NCBI GenBank assembly: GCA_949292945.1
Contig: CASFAX010000013.1
Location: 1-41,079 of the forward strand
Source: an uncultured Bacillota bacterium
GTDB taxonomy: Bacteria > Bacillota > Clostridia > Peptostreptococcales > Anaerovoracaceae
Direction: 5' to 3'
Length of the DNA stretch: 41,079 bases
The notes beneath the pieces are model-generated. The model had not been told where the DNA came from. It was given only the letters and a program-made list of their open reading frames with translations, and did no database searches. Position numbers and translations under genes: made by a program. Of this stretch, positions 1 to 7,904 are shown one piece after another. Position 1 is the stretch's first letter. Each line of letters begins with the position of its first letter.

Positions 1-457
1 TATATTATGCTGCGGCAGCATAAAAACAGCCCAGCAGTGCTAAACCGCAGAGTCGAATTCAACTTATTTAAAACCGTCCACCCTAAAGGGAGCATACCAT
101 GGTTGCGGGCCACTTCCCCATAAATGCGAATTCTGGCCCACGCGCCTGCGATTGCACCCACGCGCCTGCGATTGCTGCTGCTGTACGCCGCCACTCACCT
201 CCGTTTTCATTTTCTCCAAATTCGACAGTACAGAATTTACAACTGTTTGCCACCTTATGTCCACATATAACCTTTGATTTTTCACCCGGACAGTGATACT
301 CTATCATTATGAGAATGTTTATGCTGACTTCTCCGGGGGCGGCCGCCGGAAGGCTCCGAATGACGGGAATCGTCTGAGGCAGCGGGGGTCACGAGTCGGT
401 GGCTTCTTGAATTGCGGCTGCCGGAAGGCGTAAACTGCCGGAGGAAAGGGATGCGGC
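1..457. other. Gene-free left edge and leader of the VanY-like gene
   Basis: No open frame here resembles a protein. Bases 5-23 form an inverted repeat (TTATGCTGC / GCAGCATAA) without a T-tract on either side. A 19-base sequence is tandemly duplicated at 137-175. From about 330 the sequence becomes very G/C-rich and repeats the string GCCGGAAGGC near 348 and 419, ending in a ribosome site (GGAGG, about 440) for the gene at 458. A short ATG frame (about 309-377) exists but has no supporting features. Confidence 0.5.
137..175. repeat. Tandem duplication of a 19-bp G/C-rich sequence
   Basis: CCCACGCGCCTGCGATTGC occurs at 137-155 and again at 157-175, separated by one base, giving a 20-bp period. 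Only two copies are present, and no function is apparent. Confidence 0.85.
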
Positions 458-1111
458 ATGAAGGCATTCAAACTAGAGCAGAATTTAACGAAGTTAGACT
501 TAGAAGAGAAAGAAGGATTGAGACTGATGAAAACCGAAAAAGGATTTGAAGTGACCGAAAAGAAAGGTGCATATTACATCGACGGAGTGCTGATGGTAAA
601 CAAGACTTATCCCCTTTCACCGGAGTATGGCGACGGACTTACCGAAGAGACGGAGAAGGCTTTTGATGAGATGAGAGCTGACGGGGAGAAGCTGGGACTG
701 GATCTTTACAATTCCAGCGGGTTCAGATCCTACGATTACCAGAACAAGATATATAACGAATACGTGGAAGAGGACGGCAGGGACAAGGCAGACACCTACT
801 CTGCAAGGCCAGGCCATTCCGAACATCAGAGCGGACTTGCCTTTGACCTTAACTCCATAAGCGATGAGTTTGCGGAAACAGACGAAGGGAATTGGGTAAA
901 TGATAACTGCTGGAAGTACGGATTTATCCTGAGATTTCCGAAGGGAAAGAGCGATATAACCGGATATAAGTACGAGCCGTGGCACATGAGGTACGTGGGC
1001 AGGGAGCTTGCGGAGAAGATGTATAACGGCGGCGACTGGCTCACTTTGGAGGAATATTTCGGAGTTGACAGCTGCTATGATCACTGTTTGCCCAGGCCCC
1101 AAAACGTTTAG
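458..1111 (+). CDS. VanY-type D-alanyl-D-alanine carboxypeptidase (peptidase M15B)
   Basis: A 217-residue protein of the M15B zinc peptidase family, which removes the terminal D-Ala from peptidoglycan stems. The zinc site is visible: SEHQSGLAFD at about 121-130 supplies His123 and Asp130, and EPWHMRYVG at about 173-181 supplies the catalytic Glu173 and third ligand His176. The domain begins at YYIDGVLMVNKTYPLSP (about 39), as in typical family members. Oddly, the 38 residues before it are charged (LDLEEKEG) and contain no signal peptide or membrane anchor, although this family acts outside the membrane; the secretion signal may have been lost or may lie in the G/C-rich leader in another frame. 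GGAGG lies about 12 bases before the ATG. The 3' end overlaps the probable start of nfo by 35 bases. Confidence 0.85.
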   Translation: MKAFKLEQNLTKLDLEEKEGLRLMKTEKGFEVTEKKGAYYIDGVLMVNKTYPLSPEYGDGLTEETEKAFDEMRADGEKLGLDLYNSSGFRSYDYQNKIYNEYVEEDGRDKADTYSARPGHSEHQSGLAFDLNSISDEFAETDEGNWVNDNCWKYGFILRFPKGKSDITGYKYEPWHMRYVGRELAEKMYNGGDWLTLEEYFGVDSCYDHCLPRPQNV

Positions 1112-1931
1112 GAAATATATAGGGTGTCACCTTTCGTCTTCAGGCGGTTTTGAGGCCATGGGTAAGACGGCTTTGTCCATAGGGGCGGACACTTTTGCCT
1201 TCTTTACGAGAAATCCCCGGGGAGGTGCGTCAAAGCCTGCGGACCCGGACGATGCGAGAGCCCTCATAAAGATCATGCGGGAAAACGAGTTCGGGCCGCT
1301 GGTAGCCCACGCGCCGTACACGCTGAATCCGTGCTCGTCAAATCCGAAAGTCAGGAATTTTGCGAAGATGGCAATGGCGGAAGACCTTGAAAAAATGGAG
1401 TACCTACCGGGAAACTACTACAACTTTCATCCGGGAAGCCATACGGGTCTGGGAACGGAAAAGGGCATAGAGCTGATTGCGGACATGTTGAACGAAGTCA
1501 TAAGCCCGGATCAGTCCACAACGGTTCTCCTTGAGACCATGGCCGGAAAGGGAAGCGAGATAGGAAGCAGCTTTTCGGAAATTGCAGCCATCATAGACAG
1601 GGTGGTTTTAAAGGACAAGATAGGAGTCTGCCTCGATACCTGCCACGTCAGCGATGCAGGCTATGAAATAAAGGATAACCTGGAAAATGTTCTTGACGAT
1701 TTTGATGAAATAATAGGTCTTGAAAGGCTGAAGGCGCTGCACATAAACGACAGCCTGAACCCTGCGGGAGCGCACAAGGACAGGCATGCGAAGATAGGCG
1801 AAGGATGGATAGGACTTGATGCCATAAGGGAAGTCGTTCACAATCCGAGGCTTGCGGATCTTCCGTGCATCCTTGAGACGCCCCAGGAGGATCTTTCCGG
1901 TTACGCCCGTGAAATAGAGATGCTTAGATAA
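1077..1931 (+). CDS. nfo: Endonuclease IV (AP endonuclease)
   Basis: Deoxyribonuclease IV, a trinuclear-zinc apurinic/apyrimidinic endonuclease of base excision repair. The family N-terminus KYIGCHLSSSGG is present. All metal-ligand motifs are visible in order: AHAPY, FHPGSHTG, LETMAGKGSEIG, CLDTCHVSDAGY, LHINDS, DRHAKIGEGWIG and the C-terminal LETP. The in-frame codon just before KYIG is AGG, so the usual Met is missing there; the nearest in-frame ATG with a plausible ribosome site (GGAG, 1061-1064) is 1077. That gives 284 residues, within the family's usual length, with about 12 extra N-terminal residues. The frame stays open back to an ATG at 1008, but that region is inside the VanY gene. 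Translation is probably coupled to the gene upstream. Confidence 0.93.
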   Translation: MITVCPGPKTFRKYIGCHLSSSGGFEAMGKTALSIGADTFAFFTRNPRGGASKPADPDDARALIKIMRENEFGPLVAHAPYTLNPCSSNPKVRNFAKMAMAEDLEKMEYLPGNYYNFHPGSHTGLGTEKGIELIADMLNEVISPDQSTTVLLETMAGKGSEIGSSFSEIAAIIDRVVLKDKIGVCLDTCHVSDAGYEIKDNLENVLDDFDEIIGLERLKALHINDSLNPAGAHKDRHAKIGEGWIGLDAIREVVHNPRLADLPCILETPQEDLSGYAREIEMLR

Positions 1932-1956
1932 GTCTTAGATAAGGAGTTGATTTGAA

Positions 1957-3042
1957 ATGAGTGTTGAAGTAAAGGACATACTGGTTATAAATCCGGGCTC
2001 CACCACTACAAAGATTGCAGTTTTTACGGATAACAATACCAGCAGGCTCTTTGAGACTACCATAGTTCACGATGAGGAGAAGATTCTGTCTTTCCCGACC
2101 ATTGCAAGCCAGGAGGACTACAGAAGAGGAATGATCGAAGATTACCTGAGGGAGCACGATTACGACAAGTCCCGCCTGTCGGCTGTAGTCGGAAGGGGTG
2201 GAATGGCCTTTGAGCTTTCTTCGGGAGGATATCTGGTGAACAAAACCCTCTGCGAGAGGATGGCAAGTCCCGAGCTTCCGGCTCATGCGTCAAGCCTCGG
2301 AGCCATACTGGCATACGACATGGCCGAGGAGCTTGGAATCCCGTCGTACATATACGACTCCCCTATGGGCTGCGATCTGACGGAAGTTGCAAAGATTACC
2401 GGAATTGCCGAGGTAGAAAAGTACGGAGCCATTCACCTTCTCAACTCCAGAGCCATGGCAATGGATTATGCAAAGCAGATAGGAAGAGACTATAACGATC
2501 TGGACCTCATAGTGTGCCACCTGGGCGGCGGAATCACTGCCAACGCTCAGAAGCACGGAAAGGTCGTAGATACGGCAGGCTACGACGACGGCCCTATGGC
2601 TCCTGAAAGGTCAGGTGGAGTTCCACTGATTCTCTTCAAAAAACTGTGCTTCGACGGAAAGCACACCTCTGAGGATATGGACAGGCTCATAAGCGGCAAA
2701 GGCGGCATGTATTCGTACCTGGGCACCAAAGACTGCATAGAAGTTGAAAAGCGCATCGAAGCGGGAGACGAAAAGGCGGCCGTAGTATATGAGGCCATGG
2801 CTTACCAGGTGGCAAAGTCCATAGCAGGTCTTTCAGTGGCGCTTGAGGGTCATGTGGACGCCATAATAATAACCGGCGGAATAGCTCACTCCAAGATGCT
2901 TACGGATATGATAAAGAAATACGCCGGACACCTTGGAAACATCGTGGTTATGCCCGGCGAGAAGGAAATGCAGGCCCTTGCAGACGGAGCCATGAGAATG
3001 CTCAAAGGCGATGAGGCTGCCAGGGTATACAGCGGTATTTAA
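1957..3042 (+). CDS. buk: Butyrate kinase (acetokinase family)
   Basis: A 361-residue member of the ASKHA acetate/butyrate kinase family that interconverts acyl-phosphate + ADP and acid + ATP. Evidence: the N-terminal phosphate-1 motif VINPGSTTTKIAVF (about 10-23), the central CHLGGGITANA motif, the GYDDGPMAPERSG segment characteristic of butyrate rather than acetate kinases, and the adenosine-binding ITGGIAHS and PGEKEMQALADGAMR near the C-terminus. Length is typical for Buk (355-360). Ribosome site AAGGAG lies about 12 bases upstream. The usual partner phosphotransbutyrylase (ptb) is not adjacent, so the role could be terminal butyrate formation or use of branched-chain acyl phosphates. It follows nfo by 25 bases and is probably co-transcribed. 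Confidence 0.95.
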   Translation: MSVEVKDILVINPGSTTTKIAVFTDNNTSRLFETTIVHDEEKILSFPTIASQEDYRRGMIEDYLREHDYDKSRLSAVVGRGGMAFELSSGGYLVNKTLCERMASPELPAHASSLGAILAYDMAEELGIPSYIYDSPMGCDLTEVAKITGIAEVEKYGAIHLLNSRAMAMDYAKQIGRDYNDLDLIVCHLGGGITANAQKHGKVVDTAGYDDGPMAPERSGGVPLILFKKLCFDGKHTSEDMDRLISGKGGMYSYLGTKDCIEVEKRIEAGDEKAAVVYEAMAYQVAKSIAGLSVALEGHVDAIIITGGIAHSKMLTDMIKKYAGHLGNIVVMPGEKEMQALADGAMRMLKGDEAARVYSGI

Positions 3043-3060
3043 GGCAGAGACCCCGTGATA

Positions 3061-3309
3061 TCAGCGGAAAAGCTTAAGCATCGCGGTGTCTATATCTGTT
3101 TGATAGAGAGACTCTATAGATAAGTTGTAAATGGCGGCAAGGTGCAGACACGTGTAAAGTGACGGCGCCCTCTCGCCTTTTTCAAAAGAAGAATATGTAC
3201 TTCTTGCTATCTGCAGACGTTCTGCAAGTTCGCCCTGACTGAAGCCGTGAAGTTGGCGTAATGTTCTCAGATTCACGCTTATACGGGCTATGAATTGTTC
3301 TTCATTCAT
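3061..3309 (-). CDS. Small Xre/Cro-type helix-turn-helix regulator
   Basis: An 82-residue protein that is essentially one HTH_3 (Xre) domain. The segment LRQLHGFSQGELAERLQIARSTYSSFEKGERAPS contains the recognition-helix pattern (SQ.ELA..L.IARSTYS.FEKG), followed by a short C-terminal helix (LSIESLYQTDID). A strong GGAGG precedes the ATG. It faces the PGI-like gene at 3433 across a 123-base divergent region and converges on buk, ending 18 bases beyond its stop. The natural target would be the divergent isomerase/aldolase/cytidylyltransferase operon or its own promoter; that is inference from position, because I saw no obvious operator palindrome. Confidence 0.88.
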   Translation of the reverse strand: MNEEQFIARISVNLRTLRQLHGFSQGELAERLQIARSTYSSFEKGERAPSLYTCLHLAAIYNLSIESLYQTDIDTAMLKLFR

Positions 3310-3432
3310 GCTCGTTCCTCCTTGTTTTCGGACTTCGGAGCCTCTGCCGAAAAATACACGAATAGATTACAGAATAGTAAGAATATTATCAAACCGCTGA
3401 AAGGAGCGGAATTGCTACTATCGGGAGAAAAA

Positions 3433-4545
3433 ATGGAATTAAAGGTAAACAAGAGAAATATTGGAGATGACGAACTGAAAAACGACAGGGCTGCGAAGGC
3501 CGGAAGAGCACTGGACTTCCTCTGGGAGAGCCCGTGGGTAAAGGCTTCTGTTGCAAGAGCTGACTATAAGACTGCGGAGGCTCTGTCTTCCGTTGCGGAA
3601 AAGCTTGCGGCTGAATGTGATGTCGTGGTGGTGCTGGCTGCGGGAAATATGGCAAAGACTTTGAGGGCGGTGCTGGACGCTGTACCGGGAGATGAGAACG
3701 GATGTCAGGTGAAGGTATTCGGAGATACCCTTTCCACGGCAGATTACGATGCTGCATTTACAGCGCTTAAGGGAAAGAGAATTGGCCTCATCACAGTAAG
3801 CGACGGAAGAGAGTCTTTGGAACTTCGCGGAGCTCTTGCCATAATGAAGAAGTTCGTGGTTTCCGAAATGGGGCCTGTAGGTTCATTTGGCAGAATATAC
3901 GCAGTGTGCAGCAAGGACAGCGAAGTGATAGTAAACGATGCGGTGCAGAGCGAGTATCAGGTAATACCTCTTGAAGAAGGAGTGACGGGACTTTATGCCG
4001 CAAATTCTTCAGCTGTAATCCTTCCGCTCATGATAAAGGGAGCCGATATTTCCGCCTATCTGGAAGGCTTTTACGATGCTGTATCGTCCCCTGCCTGGGA
4101 TACCAACGCATGGGAGTACGGTGCTGCCCTTTACGATATGCGCTCCGCTGGAAAAGTGACGGCGTTTTCAGTATGGCACAGAGAATTTGAGACTGCGGTG
4201 AAATGGATGGCAGCCTTCGGGCAGGGAAAGGAACCGGACAGATGGGCCAGAATGCCTGAGGATGGAGAGGCTGCCGAAAAAGCGGATTATCAGGTTCTCG
4301 TATCGGTGGAAAACCCGGGAGAAGATCTGATGACTCCGCTCTTTGAGGGATGCAACAGCGACGGATCCCTTAACCTCCTCTTAAACGAGGAATCCAGAAG
4401 GAGATTCTACGGCGATGAGGAAAAGCCGGGAGTCGAAATCGTTTTAGGAGAGGCGGACGCATCATCTGTTGGACAGCTTGCAGCCTTTGTCCAGATTTCC
4501 GAAGGAATAGCGGAATTTTTCAGCGGAGACGAAAATGATAATTAA
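3433..4545 (+). CDS. Divergent phosphoglucose-isomerase-fold protein (SIS domains)
   Basis: A 370-residue protein that reads as a remote member of the glucose-6-phosphate isomerase family. VTGLYAANSSAVILPLMIKGADI matches the family segment that normally reads GGR(F/Y)S...G(L/M)LP...G.D, and VGQLAAFVQISEGIAEFFSG matches the C-terminal helix region. A SIS-like stretch (CDVVVVLAAGNMAKTL, then GKRIGLITVSDGRESLELR) precedes them. The signature GGR is replaced by TGL, and the C-terminal segment that normally carries the catalytic lysine (NPFDQPGVE..K) is absent. It is therefore unlikely to be a standard glycolytic isomerase. The start at 3433 is chosen for the GGGAG just upstream; the frame is open back to 3295 but that would overlap the divergent regulator. 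It overlaps the aldolase gene by 11 bases. Confidence 0.6.
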   Translation: MELKVNKRNIGDDELKNDRAAKAGRALDFLWESPWVKASVARADYKTAEALSSVAEKLAAECDVVVVLAAGNMAKTLRAVLDAVPGDENGCQVKVFGDTLSTADYDAAFTALKGKRIGLITVSDGRESLELRGALAIMKKFVVSEMGPVGSFGRIYAVCSKDSEVIVNDAVQSEYQVIPLEEGVTGLYAANSSAVILPLMIKGADISAYLEGFYDAVSSPAWDTNAWEYGAALYDMRSAGKVTAFSVWHREFETAVKWMAAFGQGKEPDRWARMPEDGEAAEKADYQVLVSVENPGEDLMTPLFEGCNSDGSLNLLLNEESRRRFYGDEEKPGVEIVLGEADASSVGQLAAFVQISEGIAEFFSGDENDN

Positions 4546-5482
4546 AAAGCTGGCAAGTTCGGAATACGTGAAAAGATTCGCAGAAGCATTTGGCACGCTG
4601 CCTGCGGTTACAGGAGACATGGCCCAGCTTGCAGGAGCGAAGGTACGCAGAATGAGTGAAGAAGAGGGCATGGCGGCTCTTGAAAAAGACATGGAAAGAG
4701 AAGGAGCTTTTTACACTCCTGACGGCGTGCTCTTTGCTGCGGGAAGAAGCGAATACGAGGCTGAGATCACGGCGGAAGTAGTCGAAAAGTGCATGAAAGC
4801 CTTTATTCAGGCGGAGGGTTTAGGCGGTGCAGTCCCCCTGAGCGTGGAAGATGCGGAAAAGCTGAGAGCTGACTACATTGTAAACTATTCAGCGGTGGAA
4901 AACTCGTACAGGCAGGAATCCGAACGGGAGACCGGACTCAGAGAAGCACTCGTCCGCTACGGGAGAAAAGTCCTCGAGACGGGTCTTGTTCGCGGAACGT
5001 GGGGAAACCTTTCCGTGCGCCTGGATGACAGGCACATGCTGGTAACTCCCTCGGGAATGGACTATAACCGCATTACGCCGGAGCATATAGTCAGGGTGGA
5101 AATCGGAACGCTCAAGTATGAAGGCCCCTTTAAGCCTACGTCGGAAAGCCCCCTTCATTCTGCCATATACGAAAAGAGGTCTGACGCAAAAGCGGTGATT
5201 CACACCCACTCCGACGGATGCACGGCTTTTGCCGTAGCGAGAAAACCACTGGTCATAATGGAGGCAAAACTTAAGGCGATTGCAGGAGAAATCATCCATG
5301 TAGGAGACCCGGGACTTCCGGGCTCCAGGGAGCTTACGGAAAACACTGTGAAAGCTTTAGGCGATAATCCGGGCTGCATAATGGCAAATCACGGCATGCT
5401 GGCCTGCGGGGAAGATTTAGAGCAGGCTCTCGACAGGTGTCTTGCCATTGAAGAGGCGGCAAAGCGGGCTTTAGGAGAATAA
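4535..5482 (+). CDS. Class II aldolase/adducin-family protein with N-terminal extension
   Basis: A 315-residue protein. Residues from about 128 to the end form a class II aldolase domain: GTWGNLSVRL and LVTPSGMDYNRI (phosphate and substrate loops), SESPLHSAIYEKR, the zinc pair HTHSDG at about 223-225, and the third zinc histidine in ANHGML at about 286. These enzymes cleave or form ketose-1-phosphates via an enediolate; fuculose-1-phosphate and ribulose-phosphate derivatives are family substrates. The first ~115 residues are an additional helical domain that I do not recognise. The gene overlaps the preceding isomerase-fold gene and is followed after 2 bases by the cytidylyltransferase, so all three are almost certainly translated together. 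Substrate cannot be assigned from sequence; a sugar-phosphate that is later CDP-activated is the contextual inference. Confidence 0.82.
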   Translation: MIIKKLASSEYVKRFAEAFGTLPAVTGDMAQLAGAKVRRMSEEEGMAALEKDMEREGAFYTPDGVLFAAGRSEYEAEITAEVVEKCMKAFIQAEGLGGAVPLSVEDAEKLRADYIVNYSAVENSYRQESERETGLREALVRYGRKVLETGLVRGTWGNLSVRLDDRHMLVTPSGMDYNRITPEHIVRVEIGTLKYEGPFKPTSESPLHSAIYEKRSDAKAVIHTHSDGCTAFAVARKPLVIMEAKLKAIAGEIIHVGDPGLPGSRELTENTVKALGDNPGCIMANHGMLACGEDLEQALDRCLAIEEAAKRALGE

Positions 5483-5484
5483 AA

Positions 5485-6201
5485 ATGATCTATGCAGAAG
5501 TAGTTGCCGGAGGAAAAGGCACCAGGATGGGAAATACGGAGCTTCCGAAGCAGTTTCTCATGCTGGGGGAAAAGCCCGTCGTAATCCATACTCTGGAAAG
5601 GTTTCTGGAAAATCCGCAGGTAGACAGGATAATCCTCTGCGTACCGGCGGAATGGAAGAACTATGCCGAAGACATGATTACCGAATATCTGGGAGAGGAA
5701 AGCGGAATCGACGTTGCAGCAGGCGGAGACCACAGGAATGCGACAGTGCTCTCAGGATGCAGATACATAGAGGAACGTTACGGCATAAGAGACGATGACA
5801 TAATTCTCACCCATGACGCCGTAAGGCCTTTTGTGACACAGAGAGTAATAGACGAAAACATAAAAGCCGCGGGGAAATACGGCGCGGCCGTTACCGCTGT
5901 GGGAGCGGTTGACACCATTGCCGAAGCCGATGAATCGGGAATGCTGAAGAACATCCCGCCAAGGGAGAAAATGTATCAGGAACAGACGCCTCAGACATTT
6001 ATGCTGGGCCGGATGAAGTCGGTCATCGAGGGATTCACAGACGAGGAACAGCGGCTCTTTACCGATGTGTGTAAGGCGTATCTGAACAAGGGCATACCCG
6101 TCAAAGTGGTGGAGGGGGAGCCCTTCAACATCAAAATAACGACCCCTTACGATATGAAGACGGCTGAGATGATCATAAAAGAAAAAGAATATCTGAAATA
6201 A
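5485..6201 (+). CDS. IspD/TarI-family cytidylyltransferase, closest in motifs to ribitol-5-phosphate cytidylyltransferase
   Basis: A 238-residue nucleotidyltransferase. Motifs: AGGKGTRMGNTELPKQF (CTP-binding loop), VVIHTLERF, THDAVRPFV, AVDTIAEAD, EQTPQTFML and FNIKITTPYDMKTAE. The RMGN...PKQF and TTPYD forms are those of TarI/Bcs1-type D-ribitol-5-phosphate cytidylyltransferases rather than housekeeping IspD. The product would be a CDP-activated polyol phosphate, but methylerythritol phosphate (IspD activity) cannot be excluded. No TarJ-type ribulose-phosphate reductase is adjacent. Instead the partners are an aldolase and a degenerate isomerase-fold protein, which suggests a different way of making the polyol phosphate. 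The stop is followed within 5 bases by a strong terminator. Confidence 0.85.
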   Translation: MIYAEVVAGGKGTRMGNTELPKQFLMLGEKPVVIHTLERFLENPQVDRIILCVPAEWKNYAEDMITEYLGEESGIDVAAGGDHRNATVLSGCRYIEERYGIRDDDIILTHDAVRPFVTQRVIDENIKAAGKYGAAVTAVGAVDTIAEADESGMLKNIPPREKMYQEQTPQTFMLGRMKSVIEGFTDEEQRLFTDVCKAYLNKGIPVKVVEGEPFNIKITTPYDMKTAEMIIKEKEYLK

Positions 6202-6203
6202 AG

Positions 6204-6252
6204 AGAGGACCGGAATCTGACGGAATTAACCGCCGGAGACCGGTCCTCTTTT
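6204..6252. terminator. Intrinsic terminator, probably bidirectional
   Basis: AGAGGACCGG (6204-6213) pairs perfectly with CCGGTCCTCT (6240-6249), followed by TTT on the plus strand. It ends the isomerase/aldolase/cytidylyltransferase operon and may also stop the convergent amidohydrolase transcript. Confidence 0.85.
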
Positions 6253-6305
6253 CAGGCATACGCCCGTTTACTAAGGAGTTATTGATGATATGCTTTGGTT
6301 ATTTC

Positions 6306-7904
6306 TTATCTTTCGTAGACTGTTTCCCCTGCAACGACTGTCATATCGACTTTGATGTCTTTGATGCGGTCAGGATCCACGGAGTATATGTCTTCGGAAA
6401 GTATGACAAAATCTGCATTCTTTCCGGGTTCCACAGTTCCGTTTACGTCTTCGGAATAAGAGCCGTAGGCAGGATATTTTGTGAAAAGGCGCACGGCCTC
6501 GCTGACCGGAAGCTTTTCTTCCGGAATCCAGCCGTTTTCCGGTTTGCCGTGGATGTTCTTTCTGGTAACCGCAAAATATATGTTTTCCATTATGTCGAAG
6601 CTTACCACCGGCGCATCGGAACCTCCCATAGTTCTGATTCCGAGATCCAACATGGATTTCCAGGCATATACGCCGTCCATTCGCTCTTTGCCGATTCTGT
6701 CTTCCACTATATCCATATCCAGGTCTACGAACACAGGCTGGATATATGCGAGAACGTTGTCCTTCGCCATTCTCTCGAGAATTCTTCTGTTGGTTATCTG
6801 GCAGTGGACTATGCCGTGGCGGTTTTTCGGGTTATCCGCCCTGGCAGGGGATTTTTCAATGGCGGTGAGAACCATGTCCATGGCTCTGTCGCCGATGCAG
6901 TGAACGGCTATCTGCATGTGATTTTCGTCGCAGAACCTTACGATGTCGTTAAGCTCCTCCTGGGAATATATGCTTATTCCGTAATTGTCCTCAGAACCTT
7001 CGTAAGGCTCGTTCATGGCGGCCGTTCTCGCTCCCAGAGCGCCGTCATGGAGAAGCTTGACAGGGCCTATGGTGAAGCGTCCGCCGCAGTCTCCCGTCCT
7101 GTAACCTTCACCGATAAAGGTCTTAAGGTCTTCAAATCTTTCAAAGAGACACTGCTCATAGATTCTCAGATTCAGCTCTCCCCTGCTGTCAAGAGATTTA
7201 TAGGCGTTCATGATTCTGCGCCAGTCTTTTCCCGGAAGGGAAGCCAGGTCATCGGACTGAATTCCGGTGATGCCGGCTTTGTTTAAATCGGCGATGCTGT
7301 ATTTGATAAGGTACTCTATTTCCTCTGCCGGAGGCGCATCCAGGACGGAATAGTAGAACTGGACGGCGTTCTCCTTCAGAAGGCCTGTCTCCTCGTCGAT
7401 TTCATTTTTTATCTCGGGATATTCCTTTATCTTCTTCAGCTTTTCAAGGCCGCAGGTGTTGGTTACGGCCATGTGACCGCATACTCTCACCATGATGACA
7501 GGTATGTCGTCTGCCAGTGCGTCAAGTTCCGTTTTCGTCGGATAGACGGGCCGGTCAAAGTGCTCTTCGTTCCAGCCTCTGCAGAACAGCCAGTTAAGGG
7601 GCCTTTCTTCTCTCTTATCGAGGCGGGCTTTTGCCGCCGCATATGTTTCCTCCACGCTTTTGCAGTCGAAAAGCCTCACGGAATTTGCGACGAAGGCGTA
7701 GTGAAGCATGTGAAGGTGAGAGTCGACGAATCCCGGAAGGAGAAGCCGTCCCTTAAGGTCAATTCTCTCCTTTGCCTCAAAGGCTGCCGCTTCTTCGTCG
7801 GTTCCCGTAAAGACTATTTTGCCGTCTTTGACACCAACGGCGCTGCAAAAGGTGTCGTCTGCGTCCAGTGTGCTGATTTTGCCGTTGTAAAAAATTCTGT
7901 CCAT
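6306..7904 (-). CDS. YtcJ-like metal-dependent amidohydrolase (amidohydrolase_3)
   Basis: A 532-residue amidohydrolase-superfamily protein of the usual length for the YtcJ/exoenzyme-regulatory (AepA) group. It begins with the beta-sandwich half (IFYNGKISTLD, then GKIVFTG). The metal-binding DSHLH follows at 61-65. Further metal or active-site segments are GHMAVTN, HDGALGARTAAM, AVHCIGDRA, HCQITN and GGSDAPV (the conserved Asp). The C-terminus returns to the sandwich (GTVEPGKNADFVILSED). Members hydrolyse amides or related C-N bonds; the substrate is unknown. It lies 10 bases downstream of the symporter frame in a sigma-54-promoted unit, so it likely processes whatever that transporter once imported, for example an amino-acid derivative or dipeptide. 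No signal peptide, so cytoplasmic. Confidence 0.88.
   Translation of the reverse strand: MDRIFYNGKISTLDADDTFCSAVGVKDGKIVFTGTDEEAAAFEAKERIDLKGRLLLPGFVDSHLHMLHYAFVANSVRLFDCKSVEETYAAAKARLDKREERPLNWLFCRGWNEEHFDRPVYPTKTELDALADDIPVIMVRVCGHMAVTNTCGLEKLKKIKEYPEIKNEIDEETGLLKENAVQFYYSVLDAPPAEEIEYLIKYSIADLNKAGITGIQSDDLASLPGKDWRRIMNAYKSLDSRGELNLRIYEQCLFERFEDLKTFIGEGYRTGDCGGRFTIGPVKLLHDGALGARTAAMNEPYEGSEDNYGISIYSQEELNDIVRFCDENHMQIAVHCIGDRAMDMVLTAIEKSPARADNPKNRHGIVHCQITNRRILERMAKDNVLAYIQPVFVDLDMDIVEDRIGKERMDGVYAWKSMLDLGIRTMGGSDAPVVSFDIMENIYFAVTRKNIHGKPENGWIPEEKLPVSEAVRLFTKYPAYGSYSEDVNGTVEPGKNADFVILSEDIYSVDPDRIKDIKVDMTVVAGETVYER

Noticed and set aside
3295..3432. N-terminal extension of the isomerase-fold protein to 3295
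   Set aside because: It would overlap the divergent Xre gene, lacks a ribosome site, and the extension does not resemble the family; ATG 3433 has GGGAG.
5485..6201. Housekeeping ispD as a firm call
   Set aside because: Motifs RMGN...PKQF and TTPYD and the operon partners fit TarI-type enzymes better, though IspD activity is not excluded.
6282..7286. Long plus-strand open frame (334 codons) opposite the amidohydrolase
   Set aside because: It is antisense to a protein with clear amidohydrolase motifs, has no ribosome site, and its composition (many His/Tyr/Phe) is that of a complementary-strand shadow.
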